NCBI GenBank assembly: GCA_028551475.1
Contig: CM052358.1
Coordinates: forward strand, 8,539,938-8,603,937
Source: Casuarina equisetifolia
Lineage: Eukaryota; Streptophyta; Magnoliopsida; Fagales; Casuarinaceae
DNA: 64,000 nucleotides
Reading direction: 5' to 3'
Shown here: piece after piece, positions 10,862-22,964 of the stretch
Layout of the letters: each line of letters begins with the position of its first letter
Numbering within the stretch: the first letter of the stretch is position 1
Position numbers and translations under genes: made by a program
The notes under the pieces: generated by a model
Seen by the model: the letters and a program-made list of their open reading frames with translations, nothing else
The model's database searches: none
Told to the model about the DNA's origin: nothing

Positions 10862-13084
10862 GAAACATGCCAAAGACAACCTTTGGAAAAGTCCCTAGCT
10901 TGAGATATGGTAAAATCTCCTTACTACATTTAATCTCTATCTTTTCAGCCCTGTTTTGGTGAGTAATTAATTGCCAATAACATACTAGAATAAGTCTTTT
11001 TTTTTTTGTCTTGTTTCTTTGGTTGAAAAACTGATACCTCATAATTATTTTATTTAACTATTCACTAACACTCTTATATGCCATTTACCAAGTGATAAAG
11101 GTCATTAATTCATTTCAATTAAGTTTTCTGGATTAAGCATGTTAAATTACAAAACAATGAACAAATAGAGTTCTTTCATTTGAATCAAAGAAGTAAAGTC
11201 TTGTGACATTGAATTAAATGCAATAAAATTCTTGATTATTATCTTTGCCTTTGGCAAGGCTTTAGAAAATGAAATTCCAAGATATTAGCTGTAGTCTCAA
11301 AAGTTACGTTCTCAATGCTCCATTACATGATAACTTTAACTTTGATTTATTTACTTTATATTGATGCTAACACTAATGCAACTTGATATCTATATTTTTC
11401 CCCAATTTATAAATAATTAGCTAACAATTAACTTCAATTCATGTCAATATAAAGCTGTTTTCAGTCAGTTTTTTAATCCCACTTACCAAATATTCTTTGT
11501 TACTTTGTCAATACAATTGAAACAAATAGATTCAATTTAATGTTTTTTTTTCTGAATTTTTTTTTGCAATAACTTCTATTCGCATCTCTTATAAACCTAT
11601 CGAAAAACATTTTATTTCAATTATTTTTCAGTTTCCATTAGAGTAGTTCTATAGAAATTTCCTTATTTTTCACGATCATCCTTTCAAATCGTGAGAAAAC
11701 AAGAATATATCTCCTTGTATTCTAATTATTATTTAAACCTTTAATTTCCTGTGGTGGATAATAAATCTTTTTGTCATTTAATATGAGATTTTTATTTTTA
11801 TTTTTTACAAGTTATTTCCAATAACTTCTATTTGTATCTATTTTAAATCTATGAAAAAGCATTTCTTTCAACTATATTTAGTTTCCACTGGAGTAGTTCT
11901 GTAGAAATTTTGTTATTTTTCACCATCATCCTTTCAAGTTCTGAGAAAATACGAACATATCTCCTCATATTGTAATTGTTATTTAAACCTTTAATTTCCT
12001 ATAATGGATACTAAGTATTTTTGTCGTTTAACCATTATCAAAATAAATAGAATTAACCATCCTACTCCAATTTATGTAAAATCATAGGGTAGTCTTAACA
12101 CCAATATTAAGAATTTATTTCCTAAGAAAATATTACTATTTTTGTTATAACGTTTTGGTCTTTTTTTTTTCATCATCATCGAGTAAGCTTTCATTTTTAT
12201 TTTTAGTTTAAATTTATTTCTGTTACCAAGTCAATTATTCCATACAATTTTTTTACATCCTCAAACTAATTTTACAAAGCTTGCATAATATCATTGTAAT
12301 ATATCTACAAACCTTATTCCTATAAAAATGAAAAGAAATGATTAAAAAAAGCAATTTTAGACGATGGTTCATATCTGTTCTTTTAAGACAAGGGACTTCT
12401 CGTCATCCGTTATTAAAAAAGTGACTCAAAATTAATTCTATAATAAAAAGAGTAGTTGTGAGTTATCCTTAAATTTGTTTTTCTTTGTTTCTTTTTGCCT
12501 TAGGATTTGATCTTATATGAGTTCATCGAGAAATTTCTTTTCTGTTAAAAAAGAGAAAAATATTGTTTAGAAAAAAACTGAATCAATTAAAAAGTTCATG
12601 AACGATTTGGAAGAGTTCCCAACTTATGAACTAGTAAAATATTTTTTCCTTAAAGAAGTTAGATTAGAACTAGTTAAAAAAGTTACATGAAAGGTGATCC
12701 AACTAAACATGAATATAGTATATAAGATGATTTTGATGATTACTTAATGATATTGGATCCAATCTTTTGACCTAGTAGTATAGAGAATGAAATGAACTTT
12801 CGTCCTTTCTTTTTGTTTGTTTTTTGTACATTGATTTTTTTAATTGACCTACATTAATATATAAATTAAGAGTATGACTTTCCTTTTGTTATTTATGAAT
12901 ACTGTTTTTCCTACAATAGTTTGCACTTACTAAATGCTAATGGTTTCGTATAATCTGGGTTATTATTTTATATTGTTTAAGTTTCTATTATGAAATTCAA
13001 AAAAATAGACTAAATTCCATGACATGTGTTTTTAACATGTTTTTTCTCCATGAAACTCTTCAAATATGTTCAATTTCCAATTAC
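10862..13084. repeat. 3' flank of module 1, shared with modules 2 and 3
   Basis: No gene is seen. The sequence is about three-quarters AT. Recognisable blocks recur after each peptide gene: AACAATGAACAAATAGAGT (here 11155, also 20695 and 58690), CATCATCCTTTCAA-type segments, and GAGTAAGCTTT (12181, 21430, 59546). The segment at 11570-11770 is partly repeated at 11820-12020. Confidence 0.7.
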
Positions 13085-13640
13085 TAGTATCTCATTTTAA
13101 CTAAGGGCCTCATGTCGAAGGGGCCTGTGTGGGATTAGCTTGAATGCCCTAGTCCAAATGGGTAGTTAATGCATGATTGAGTTAGGATAAAGAATAATAC
13201 CATGATTGTAAACTTAAGCTTTTGACCTAATAGTAATGCTTGATGATTCTTACAATTAGTATTAAAGTGAAATTGTGAGTTCAAGTTTCAACTAATGTTG
13301 GGAAGGGGGATTGTTGGGCTTATGGAGCCTTGCAATATCCTTGCACTTGAACAAGTCTAATTGCTTAACTTGTAGCCTCTAGTATGTAGTCAAGTGCTAT
13401 ACCTTTTGTTTGCTCACCATTTAGTATGGAGCTATATACAATACTAATGGTGAGTTGTGGAGGGAAGGTCCTTTGTGAGCTTGGTGTGGAGGAGGCTTGT
13501 GTGAGATTGGCCTAACTGCCTATCCTAAGTGAGTAACTAGTATATGGTTGAGTTAAGGATATTATTGTGACTATCAAGTTAAACTTTTGGCCCAATGGGA
13601 ATGCTTGTTGACCTTTACAAGAATTTGATGCTATATTAAT
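13085..13640 (+). repeat. unclassified dispersed repeat, two tandem copies (one partial)
   Basis: A ~330-bp sequence begins TTGTTGGGCTTATGG (13312) and includes TTGCACTTGAACAAGTCTAA, GGTGAGTTGTGGAG, GTGAGTAAC and AATGCTTG. A 3' partial copy lies immediately upstream (13085-13310). Homologous tandem pairs lie at 45784-46475 and a fragment at 49729-49800. It has no coding capacity and its class is unknown. Confidence 0.65.
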
Positions 13641-15911
13641 TAGTGGAGAATAGAAGATTTTTTTTTAAAATTAGAGAATAATATTTCTTAGACAAAATTC
13701 ATAAATTTAAAAGATTAAAAAAATCGTGAGTGATTTGGAAGGGTTCCTAACTTATGATCAAGTATAAAGATTTTTCCTTTAAAAAAGGGTTAGAAAGAAT
13801 TCATAAAAAAATAAAGGTGAGGTTATTTAACTAAACTTTGATACATTAATTAAAATAATTTGATGATTAGTTGATAACAATGAGTATTCAATCGCCATGT
13901 AGTATTGGGAGTGAAATGATTTTTGTAATTTTTTGCTTATCTTTTGTGCATTGAGTCTATTTTTTGTAGTTGACTTACTAATTACATAATCAAGGAACGT
14001 GACTTTTATTTTGCTTGTTATGTATACATATATTTTTTGGCAATATTTGCACTTACAACATGCTAATGGTTCCATATATAGTTGGAAGATTCACAAGGCA
14101 TATTCAAGAAGTGGATCTACTATATCACATAGTTTTCAATTATCTCTTGTTTCCAATAATGGTATTTTAAGTTGTTGAATAAAATGAACTAAAGGTGTTT
14201 TGTGGAAAATTTCACTGTAGACCACAAAAGTGATATTATTGTATCATTTCACAAATGAATACTTATCATTATTATTAAATATTTGGTCATAGATAATTAA
14301 TAGCTTATAAATATGTGCTCTCACAATTTCTGTAGATGATATATTCTTTTGGCCATTATGAAATAAATTATAGATATATCTTGATCTGCATAAATGTATT
14401 CTAAAAGAAGATTTTACATGAAATAATCTATTATAACATTTTATCCAACAAGAAATATACGTAGGATTTAATAATTTACATAAGTAAATACACTAAATAA
14501 TAAATTCATCTAAAACTTTAAGCAATATAAATTATCATAACATGCAATCTTGGTTTTGTTTTGTTTACGTGCTATTTATTAATTCTGAGTGATATAACAG
14601 TTCCAATTTTTTATTGGTTGGGTTAAGAGTACTTTTATTTATTTTTTAAATTCTAAGTGTCATAGATGTACAAGAAAAGTTCACCCCGCTTAAAATTTTA
14701 CTTTTCATTAGATAAAACAATATTAAAATTTGACAATATTTAAGTTAAACAAGTTAAGTAATTAAATGTTCCCAAATAGTGATTTGTATTTGCTCGTGTG
14801 TTTTTTTTTAAGAAAATTTTTGGTGCGACAAATATACATTTTCTTGTTAAGAGATAAAATTTATTCTTATTGTTTAAGGAATTTAAAATGCTATCATCAT
14901 TCTACTCGCTCAAGGGGGCAGTAGAAACATATGCATTGTTTAAATTTAGATTTCCCCACAATCCATGGTTGCTCAACTAAACAGATTTTCAACTCTTTAT
15001 TAGCCAATGAAGTTGGATTCTGAAGTAGTACACAGTTAAGAACAAGCTAAGTGGTTAAATTTTAATTTTATTTTATTTTTGTAGTGGCGTGCTTTTCCAA
15101 GGAATTTTCAGAAGGAAGGAACCCAAAAATTTGAGTATTAACAACTAGAACTTGGTGGCAAAACAGAGGGACAAAGGTAAAATGGATAGAGTGTTAATTG
15201 GTAATTATTATTGGCACTTATGCTAACATTTATGCTCGACTAATAAATTCTGATTCTCAAAGAGTTCCTGTGTTTATCAATTTATATTGTGATTGGGAGT
15301 AACTGCACAGTAATTCTTTTAGAATCAATTTTAGGATGTAATCCAGCTTGATGATAGTGTTATAGAAAGTGAGAAAAACGTCATAAAGAAACCTATCAAA
15401 GAACCCTAGTCTGTTTCTTTCTTGTCAAAGACGAAAGAGGACCAAAAAAAAGAGTTAATGGTAGAAGTTACGGGCAAATATTAGTTTTTTATTAAATCGA
15501 AAAGGTAAGAGAAAGTCTATTATTATGATTCCATTTTTTTTTTTCTTTTGGATAATGCACGTACTTAATTTATGCAAGCGTGGTATCTTACCTTACACCT
15601 CATGGAATTTTTATTAGTTTACCATTTGAGTTAGTTGGCTAGCAACCTATTATTATTTATCTTGCCCTATCAAAAGCTACTTTTTATTTATTTATTTAAC
15701 GACTTTCACTTTCTATATACTTCGTTAGGAAATGTTTATCGATAGGATATGACAATGCTTAAGACTTGATTCATTATGTTATTCCCATCCTCAATCAAGT
15801 TGACTTATTTTGTTTCCCTCAAAATGTACCTTCAAGATCTGCTCTTCATCACTCATGTTTTCCAAAATTTTTCCTTTCATAAGAGCGTGAGCTTTTTATC
15901 ATAAGAGCATT
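13641..15911. other. AT-rich intergenic DNA, end of module 1
   Basis: No coding region is seen. The part to about 14800 matches 46475-47210 plus 48240-48360, 49960-50760 and 57240-58020 in the other modules (for example CTAATGGTTCCATATATAG and ACATGAAATAATC). The part at 14900-15900 shows no features I can name. Confidence 0.6.
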
Positions 15912-17600
15912 GTCATCAAATCCCATTTTTATAACATGTGGATGGACAGACCTCGTTTGCTGACAAGTTGCAACATCAGCAAAACAATTGAAAACGCTCC
16001 TCGAAATAAACTAATCAGGCTTTCAACAGCTTCTATCAACGGGTTGAAAGATCTTATACCTTCATGATTGTAAACTTGATGCTCCAACGCAGATATCATT
16101 GCTCCCCATGATGTCAAATCTAATCTGTCAGGCCCATCAAAAAATTCAAAGCAATCATCTAGGAGACCAAATGTAATATAAACTTTTAATAATAAACTGC
16201 AGATATATCCATGGGAAGCAAAACCACAGTTGATAATAGCACGGTGAATTTGTCTTCCCATTTGTTGATTTCCAGATTTATGTGCAGCTTGCAAAATGCT
16301 AGATAAGTTATATTTGTCTGCTTTAACTCCCAACTTGTGTAAATTACAGAAAATCTTAAGAGGCTTTCATGTGCCGATGCATTAACTTATACCCAGATAT
16401 CAACTCATTCCAGGCAACTATGTTTCTGATCTGTGCCTGTCAAACACTAAATGTGCCATCTTTATTGCCATACATCTAGAGAACATACTGACCACTGACA
16501 AATATCCCATAATGGAGCACCCCTTCAGAGCGTTAACCAAGTTGAACTTGTTCATTTTTACTCCTCTATACAGCATCAGTGGTAATCTCAAAGGCTTCCA
16601 GGACAAGTTCGCATTGCCCATAACCTCCCCCAACTCAAGATCGAGATTGTCCATACTCTGAACATCAATATTCCCCAACATGTTTAAAATTAAACTACCT
16701 ACAAAAGGGTCCTTCTCCATTCCTATTTTCAAAGCAAAACCATGAATGGCACAAACCAAATTCAGAAGCTTTCATGGTAGTGCACGCTTCTATAACGCTG
16801 CTGAAAGCGAACTCATTCGGCCTCAACCCACTTCTCATCATGTCTAAGTATACTTCTAATCCAAATCAAATTTACCACTTTGATTGGAGCCCGAGATGAT
16901 CGAAGTCCAAGAAACTAGATTTCTTTGCAACATCTCATTGAACAAACTAAGTGCATAAATAAGTTCCCCAAGTTTCAGGTGCATGCTGACAAGATTGTTG
17001 GAAAGCGTGAATCCACGCCCGTAGCCACATCAGAACCCACGCGCTCTCCCAAATCAACAGAGCGTCAGCCGTAGTGCCATGTGAGCGACCCGCGAGGGCT
17101 TCATCTTCTGGACCTGAAGATCTTGCCGTCCCCACCACTGGAATTCCGACCCTGATTCTTTGTGATTTGTTTGCAATTAGATGATTTTTATTTCTTGATT
17201 CTTTGTTAAGCATATATATTTGTTAAGTAGATATTGGATTAAAAAAAGGAGTCTGATTCAATAATATGAGAAATTTGATTTCTGTTTTTAACAAATCTCA
17301 AGGCCTTCTAGCAATGTATAGGCTTTAGCGTTCACATTGTTATTTGACACTAACTTAATGAAAAAGTCATAATGATGCTTCCATCATTATTTCTAAGTGA
17401 TAATCAAACATTTTTATATTGCTTCCTTTTATTGTTCTAGGATTACTGTGTTGGGAATTTTTTTTTCTATGTTCCTCCAAGAGATTATAATATGAAGCGC
17501 AGGATATGCAAGGATAGTGTGGAACTAACAAGGTGTATTTACAAAGATAAAAAAATTGTGCCAGTTTTGCAGCAGGATGAAAAAGTCTTGGAATTATCAA
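15912..17600 (-). pseudogene. PPR pseudogene 2 (copy of the 5731-8148 gene)
   Basis: Read leftward it starts at 17600 with MIIPRLFHPAAKLAQFF, matching the intact gene's start, and ends near 15912, at the point corresponding to 6376 of the intact gene; the C-terminal quarter is absent. Frames are broken by many indels and stops. About 390 bp corresponding to roughly 6950-7340 of the parent are deleted (GCSIMG joins directly to SMFSRC). A foreign segment replaces the parental sequence at about 17003-17495. Long stretches still align nearly base for base, such as the GFASHGYIC and IISALEHQ regions. It cannot make a working protein. Confidence 0.93.
17003..17495. other. foreign segment replacing part of PPR pseudogene 2
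   Basis: The PPR match is lost at about 17003 and resumes at about 17497. The first ~160 bases are unusually GC-rich for this window (cgtgaatccacgcccgtag, gagcgacccgcgagggc); the rest is AT-rich. On the minus strand an 88-residue frame crosses it, but it shows no recognisable domain. No clean target-site duplication or terminal repeat was found. It may be a captured gene fragment or transposon remnant. Confidence 0.6.
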
Positions 17601-18470
17601 TTGTCATTTTACATACAAGTTGAGGTTCAACATTTCTATGTGAATAACATTGGTTATAGAGATCCACATAACAATTCGATGAAGATTGCGATTTTAAGTG
17701 TTCTTATTGTCTCAGTTAACGTATTCTAGGTCTTTTCCTCAGAGATTCTATTTTGATTTTTTATTTCTAAATTTATTTCCCAAGATAAACTTTATCACTT
17801 TTAATAACTTAGATTTTTTTTCCCTAAATTTACTCGTCTTATTAGATTCCTCCTTGTTTGGAATTTGTGTCCATTTTTTCATCATTTCCCACCTTGTTCA
17901 GATCGCAATATTGATCGAAGTCCTTATTTATGGGGTTTTCAACCTGCCTACATCTTGGGCCTGTTATCCCTCGTCTTCTGGATTATGGGCCGTCATCTAT
18001 TGGCCCCAATCAAATCACATTTAGATTCTCATTTATGGATCGTAGTCCTCCTGTCTCTCTAAATCCCCCGTCTCCACCTATCGTATTCGGAGCTTTCTAA
18101 ATTTATTCATCAATGTCTTCTCATCTTCAAATCCCTCGTCTCTGAGCCTTTCATCTCCAAATCTAATCTTCGGTCCCACACCTAGGACCTCCTGCTTTTA
18201 CCTTCCTCTGCAGTTTATTAACTCCGGGCCTTATGAACAATGTAATTGTCAATTGTACCATTGTTAATGTGGTCATTAATTTTTCTTGTATTTTAGAATC
18301 AAACAGTTATTGTTTTTACTTGTGTATATTTAGTAGCCACTTTCTTATGTAACTTTGTTCCTCTATATTTAGTCTTCCATGCATTGGCAGTATATATCCC
18401 AAATTATTTGATTCCTCAAATCACTGTTCTCAATGGGATATGTGATTATATATAAAAAAGAGATTCTAAC
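17601..18470. repeat. duplicated spacer, module 2
   Basis: Counterpart of 8149-9120, including CCCAAGATAAACTTTATC and TTGTTAATGTGGTCATTAA. No gene is seen. Confidence 0.7.
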
Positions 18471-19025
18471 TTTTTGATATAAAGGTAAGGAATGTTATCT
18501 TTCATTAGATAGTAACTTCAGTGGAAGCTTATAAGCTCAACTAATGGACATGCTTTACAAAGCTTTACAAACTTATAACTTGGCTTATTAACTCTTTCAA
18601 AGGTGCTTTTTAAAATAGTTTTCCATCTCAAGTAAATCTTCTTAAAGATATAAAGTCTTTATGTTTCTAGTAAGAGATGTCTTTCATCATATAATAACTC
18701 GAATAGAAGCTCATAAGCAAAAATAAGGGACACACATCACAAACTTTTAACCCTCTCAAAGGTATTTTTTATTTTTATTTTTAAAAATAACTTTTCATTT
18801 TAATTAAACGTTCTTTATGATATAAAGTTTTTATATTTCTTGTAAGGGATGTTGTCTTTCATTAAATAGTAACTTGATAGAACCTCATAAGCTCAACTAG
18901 TGGATGTACTTTTTAAATTTATAACTCATCTTATGGACTCTCTCAATGGTATTTTGTTCAATTAGCTTTTCATTCAATTTAATTTTCTTTAGGATATAAA
19001 GTCTTTAAATTACTAGTAAGGGATG

Positions 19026-19062
<37 letters not shown>

Positions 19063-19150
19063 TCTTAAACGACTTTGATAGAAGTGCATAAGCTCAGCTA
19101 ATAGATCTACTTTACAAACTTATAACTAATGCTCATCAAGGGATATTACT
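18471..19150. repeat. array 2 of ~175-bp tandem monomers, with (TTAT)n
   Basis: Monomer starts lie near 18490, 18670, 18850 and 19020. They carry the GGAAGCTTATAAGCTCAAC and ACTCTTTCAAAGGTGC marks of array 1. The last monomer is interrupted by a (TTAT)n microsatellite at 19026-19059. Confidence 0.8.
19026..19059. repeat. (TTAT)n microsatellite
   Basis: About eight TTAT units expanded inside a 175-bp monomer; arrays 1 and 3 lack the expansion. Confidence 0.9.
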
Positions 19151-19312
19151 TAAATTACAAGTGATTTTAGTAAATATTAGTAATGCTTCTAAAGTCACAA
19201 CAATTAAATAACACTAAAGTGGGTCGAACTAGTTTAGGAATAGTTTAATTTATAGAATAAAATATTCCTATATTTTACAAGAGTATCTAATCATTTAGTT
19301 ATTATAAAGTCT

Positions 19313-19319
19313 AAGATTT
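19313..19319 (+). promoter_or_regulatory. probable TATA box of Cys-rich gene 2
   Basis: TATAAAG, 81 bases before the ATG, at the position of the TATA boxes of paralogues 1 and 3. The upstream block (TAATGCTTCTAAAGTCACA through TAGGAATAGTTTAATTTAT) is conserved. Confidence 0.5.
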
Positions 19320-19399
19320 GTTACTTAGGCTTAGGCTCGAATTTTTTTTTTTTGGAATATAAGTCAGAGTTACGAAGTTTAGAAAGTGGAAGAAAATCG

Positions 19400-19822
19400 A
19401 TGGCTTGGGAAGTTAATAGAAAATTTATGATAGTGGCAATGGAGTCGCTAATTCTTATTCTTGTTGAAGCGCAAGGCAGCGACCTTGTTCCTCAAATCTC
19501 CTTCGCTGCATCTCTATTGCCAATACTGTATCCTCATTCCTCTGAACTATATGAAGTTTACCCATCAATGGATATATGCTTTGAAGATAAAGTTCATGTT
19601 TGCAAGCGAAATTGGCGGATTTCCAGCGTTAATTATAGACGTTGTCTACTTAGGGGTTTTACAGAATGCCTGGAAAAACAAAGACTTAGCCGTAAAGTTC
19701 TAGCAGACATTGCATGGTGTGCAGTTGACTACCTGTCCAAACCTCCAAATTTTTTTCCAATTTGTTTCATGCGATGCTACAAGGGACATGGCAGGAATGA
19801 CTTCCGTTCGAAAAGTCCCTAA
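19400..19822 (+). CDS. secreted cysteine-rich small protein, paralogue 2
   Basis: A 140-residue single-exon frame starting MAWEVNRKFMIVAMES, with signal peptide IVAMESLILILVEAQG. The N-terminal 57 residues differ from paralogue 1 at about nine positions, whereas more than half of the following positions differ. Cysteines follow C1-x7-C2-x13-C3-x7-C4-x16-C5, then Tyr instead of C6 (TGC to TAC by one G-to-A step), then C7-x3-C8 and a basic tail ending RNDFRSKSP. With seven cysteines one is predicted to be unpaired. It lies divergently from PPR pseudogene 2, after a monomer array, as in the other modules. No frameshift or stop is present, so it may be expressed. Function unknown; extracellular or vacuolar location inferred from the signal peptide. 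Confidence 0.75.
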   Translation: MAWEVNRKFMIVAMESLILILVEAQGSDLVPQISFAASLLPILYPHSSELYEVYPSMDICFEDKVHVCKRNWRISSVNYRRCLLRGFTECLEKQRLSRKVLADIAWCAVDYLSKPPNFFPICFMRCYKGHGRNDFRSKSP

Positions 19823-20186
19823 TGTGAGACATGGTAAAATCTTCTTGCTACGTCTAATCTCTATATTTTCAGGCTTGTTATGGTGCGTAATTGATTGCCA
19901 ATAGCGTAATAGAATAAGCCATATTTTTTCCTTGTTTCTTGAAGATTTAAGAGTCTATTTAAACTCAGCAGAAAAGGACTACGGGAGTTAAAAGAATTCC
20001 TTATAAAAGATTTACTTTGATTCACCAAAATATAGATTACTTGATAACGTGCATGTTAGTTTGTCTTGGAAACTTATAAATCCCTTAAACTCTGCCCCCA
20101 ACCGCCGCCTCCCCCCCTCCCGCCCTAAACCACACTCCCCCTCCCCCCACCCCACGCCATCCCCTCAACAACAACCCCTACCACCG

Positions 20187-20217
<31 letters not shown>

Positions 20218-20319
20218 GAGAGTATGGAAGCCATAAAAGGTTCATCATGAAAGATTTATTTTCGTTTGCCATAAAAAGTTCAAAGTGAGAGCTTTTTTGC
20301 TTCACAATATCAAATCCTT
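19823..20319. other. 3' flank of Cys-rich gene 2 with C-rich/poly-A tract
   Basis: No coding region. It contains the CTTTTTTAAACTCAGCA-like block also found after gene 3, and the C-rich tract listed separately. The open frame across the tract is a low-complexity artefact. Confidence 0.6.
20094..20217. repeat. C-rich tract followed by poly-A
   Basis: About 105 bases that are mostly C with A and few T or G (runs of 4-9 C), ending in about 18 A. The complementary strand is G-rich with many G-runs and could form quadruplexes. It stands out sharply from its AT-rich surroundings and is absent from the equivalent place in module 1. Confidence 0.85.
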
Positions 20320-20468
20320 TAAAGAAATGTTATTTTGAATGAGATTTAGAGGTTTTTAACCTCTATTTTTTCTTACTATTAGTTTTTTGAAAATTGTTGT
20401 AATATTGGAGTATGTCCTTATATTTTTATACATTATATTTTATTAATGCAACTTACATTTCAATCAAA
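20320..20468 (+). mobile_element. LINE 3'-end remnant
   Basis: The stretch reading GAGATTTAGAGG, then TTGTAATATTGGAGTATGTCC, then TTATTAATGCAACTTACA and an A-rich end matches the 3' end of the LINE at 47229-48233 (GAGATTTAGAGG, TTGTAATACTAAGGTATGCC, TTATTAATACAATTTACC, A-run). Flanking sequence resumes the module 3' flank afterwards. Confidence 0.6.
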
Positions 20469-22959
20469 AAAATATAAATAAATTGTTTACATGAACAAGT
20501 TGATATCTAAATATATTTATATATTTCAATTTCTAGAACTTTTGTTAACAATTAACTTTGATTGGGGAACTAATAACACATAATTTTTTTATTTAAATTT
20601 TTACTAATATTTTTTATGTCATTAACCAAATGATAGAGGTTAAAATATTCATTTCATTTAAGTTTTCTTCATTAGGCATGTCAAATAACAAAACAATGAA
20701 CAAATAGAGTACTTTGATTTGAATCAAAGAAGTATTTTCTCGTGATACTGAATTTAATTGAATAAAACTCTCGATTATTATCTTTGCCTTTGGTCACAAA
20801 AGTTACATTCTCAATGCTCCATTGCATGATAACTTTAACTTTGATTTATTTACTTTATATTAATGTTAACACTAATGCAACTGGACATCTCTATATTTTC
20901 CCCCCATTTTATAAAAAAGTAGCTAATAATTAACTTTAATTCATGTCGGTTTTTTAAAAACTATTTCCAATCATTCTTTTATCCCATTTATTAATACAAT
21001 TCAAACAAATAGGTTCAATTTATTTATCTTTTTTTTTTCTGACAATTTCCCCCCTATAACTTCTATTCCTATCTCTTTTGAACCTATAGAAAAGCATTTC
21101 TTTCAGCTACTTTTCAGTTTCCATTAGAGCAACTCAGTAGAAATTTTCTTATTTTTCACCATCATTCTCTCAAGTTGTGAGAAAATAAGAATATATTTCC
21201 TCATGGTAATTAATATGTAAACCTTTAATTGCCTTTAATGGATTTTTTTTTGTAGTTTTATATGAGATTTCAATAATATCTTTCGTTAAAATTTAATGGA
21301 ATTAGCCATCCCACTCCAATTTATTCAACATCATTAAATAGTCTTAACATTAATGTTGAGATTTTATTTCTTAGGAAAATATTACTATTTTAGTTCTCGT
21401 GTTTTTTTTATCTCTTTTTCCATCATCATTGAGTAAGCTTTTATTTATATATATTTTTGGTTTTTTAAATTTATTTCTATTGCCAATAAATTTTTCATCT
21501 AATTTTTTATAGAACCTCAAAATAATTTTTACGAAGCTCGCATAATACTATAGTAATATTTTTACAAACCTTTTTTTTTTTATAAAAATGAAAAGAAGGG
21601 ATAAAAAAGAAATTATGAGGATAGTTCATATCGATTCTGTGAAGACAAGGTACTTCTCATGGTCATCCATTATGAAGAGAGTGAGTCAAAATTAATTTTA
21701 ATAAAGAGTAGTTATGAGCTATCCTTAAAATGATTTTTCTTTTTTTCTTTTTACCTTAGTATTTGATCTTATATGAGCTTGTAGAGGAAGAAATTTTTAT
21801 GTAAAAATAGAGAAAAATATATTTTAGAAGAAAAAAAGCTCAATCAATTAAAAAACTCATGAACGATTTGGTAGAGTTCCTAACTTATGAACTAGTAAAA
21901 TAGTTTTTCCTTAAAAAGGTTAGAGATAACTAGTTATAAATGTTACATGAAAGTGATTCAACTAATTATGAATATAGTATATTAAGATGATTTTGATAAT
22001 TAGTCGATGACATTGGATTCAATCTTATGGCCTAGTAATATAGAGAATGAAATGAAGTTTTGCAGTTTTTGTGTGTTGTCTTTTGTGCATTGAATTTAAT
22101 TATTTGTAATTGACCTACTAATTGATATATAAATTGAGAGTATGAATTTCCCTTTGTTCACTATGTATTGTATTTTATGTACAGTAGTTTTTTCTTATTA
22201 AATTCTAATGGTTTCATATGATTATTATTATTATTATTATTATTATTATTGTTATTATTTTATATTGTTCAAGTTTTTGCGATGAAATTCAAACAAATAG
22301 AATCATTTTTTTTCTATCCTCCATAAACATTTGCAAATATATTCATTTTTCAATTACTTGTATCTCATTTTAACCAATGGAAAACCATTTCTCTCAACTA
22401 ATTTTCAGTTTCCGTAATGTATCTAGATATTCTGCTTAATTTTCACAATCATCCTTTTGTTCTTGAGAAGTTCAATGGTTGTAATACACATTTATAATTT
22501 TCAATGATGGATAGTAAACCTTTTTATTAATTAATATAATAGTCAAATGATATTTTTTGAAAAAAAAAATAAATGGAATTAAATTTCTTAGTTAATTTAA
22601 ATAAGGTGACATTGTAAATAGTTTTAGCATTAACGTTGAGATTTTACTTCTTAAGAAAATATTATTGTATTAGTTTTTGAGTTTCTAACCATTTTTTGTC
22701 GTCATTGAGTAGGCTTTGTTTTTTATTTAATTTTTTAGTTCTTTAAATTTATTTCTATTACAAAATCCATTAATTTATTTATTATGGATTGTAAAATCAA
22801 TTTTTATAAAGCTTTCATAATTTATAGTGATCTATTTTTTAAAAACTTGATGAAAAATAAAAAGAAAGCTTAACAAAACAAAATTAAGAGGATGGTCAAT
22901 ATCTATCTTGTAAAGATAAGGTAAGTCTCATGATCATACACTAACAAAATAGGTGAGTC
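20469..22959. repeat. 3' flank of module 2
   Basis: Non-coding, AT-rich, homologous to 11100-12960 and 58640-59684, with part repeated again at 48600-49400 and 49620-49700. It includes an (ATT)n microsatellite at 22221-22259. It is interrupted at 22964 by copia element B and resumes at 45705. Confidence 0.7.
22221..22259. repeat. (ATT)n microsatellite
   Basis: About ten perfect ATT units followed by GTTATTATT; absent from the equivalent site near 12950. Confidence 0.9.
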
Positions 22960-22964
22960 ACAAT

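Noticed and set aside
20049-20288. 79-codon frame rich in Pro, Ser and Arg
   Set aside because: It is the translation of the C-rich and poly-A tract; no paralogue in other modules and no domain.
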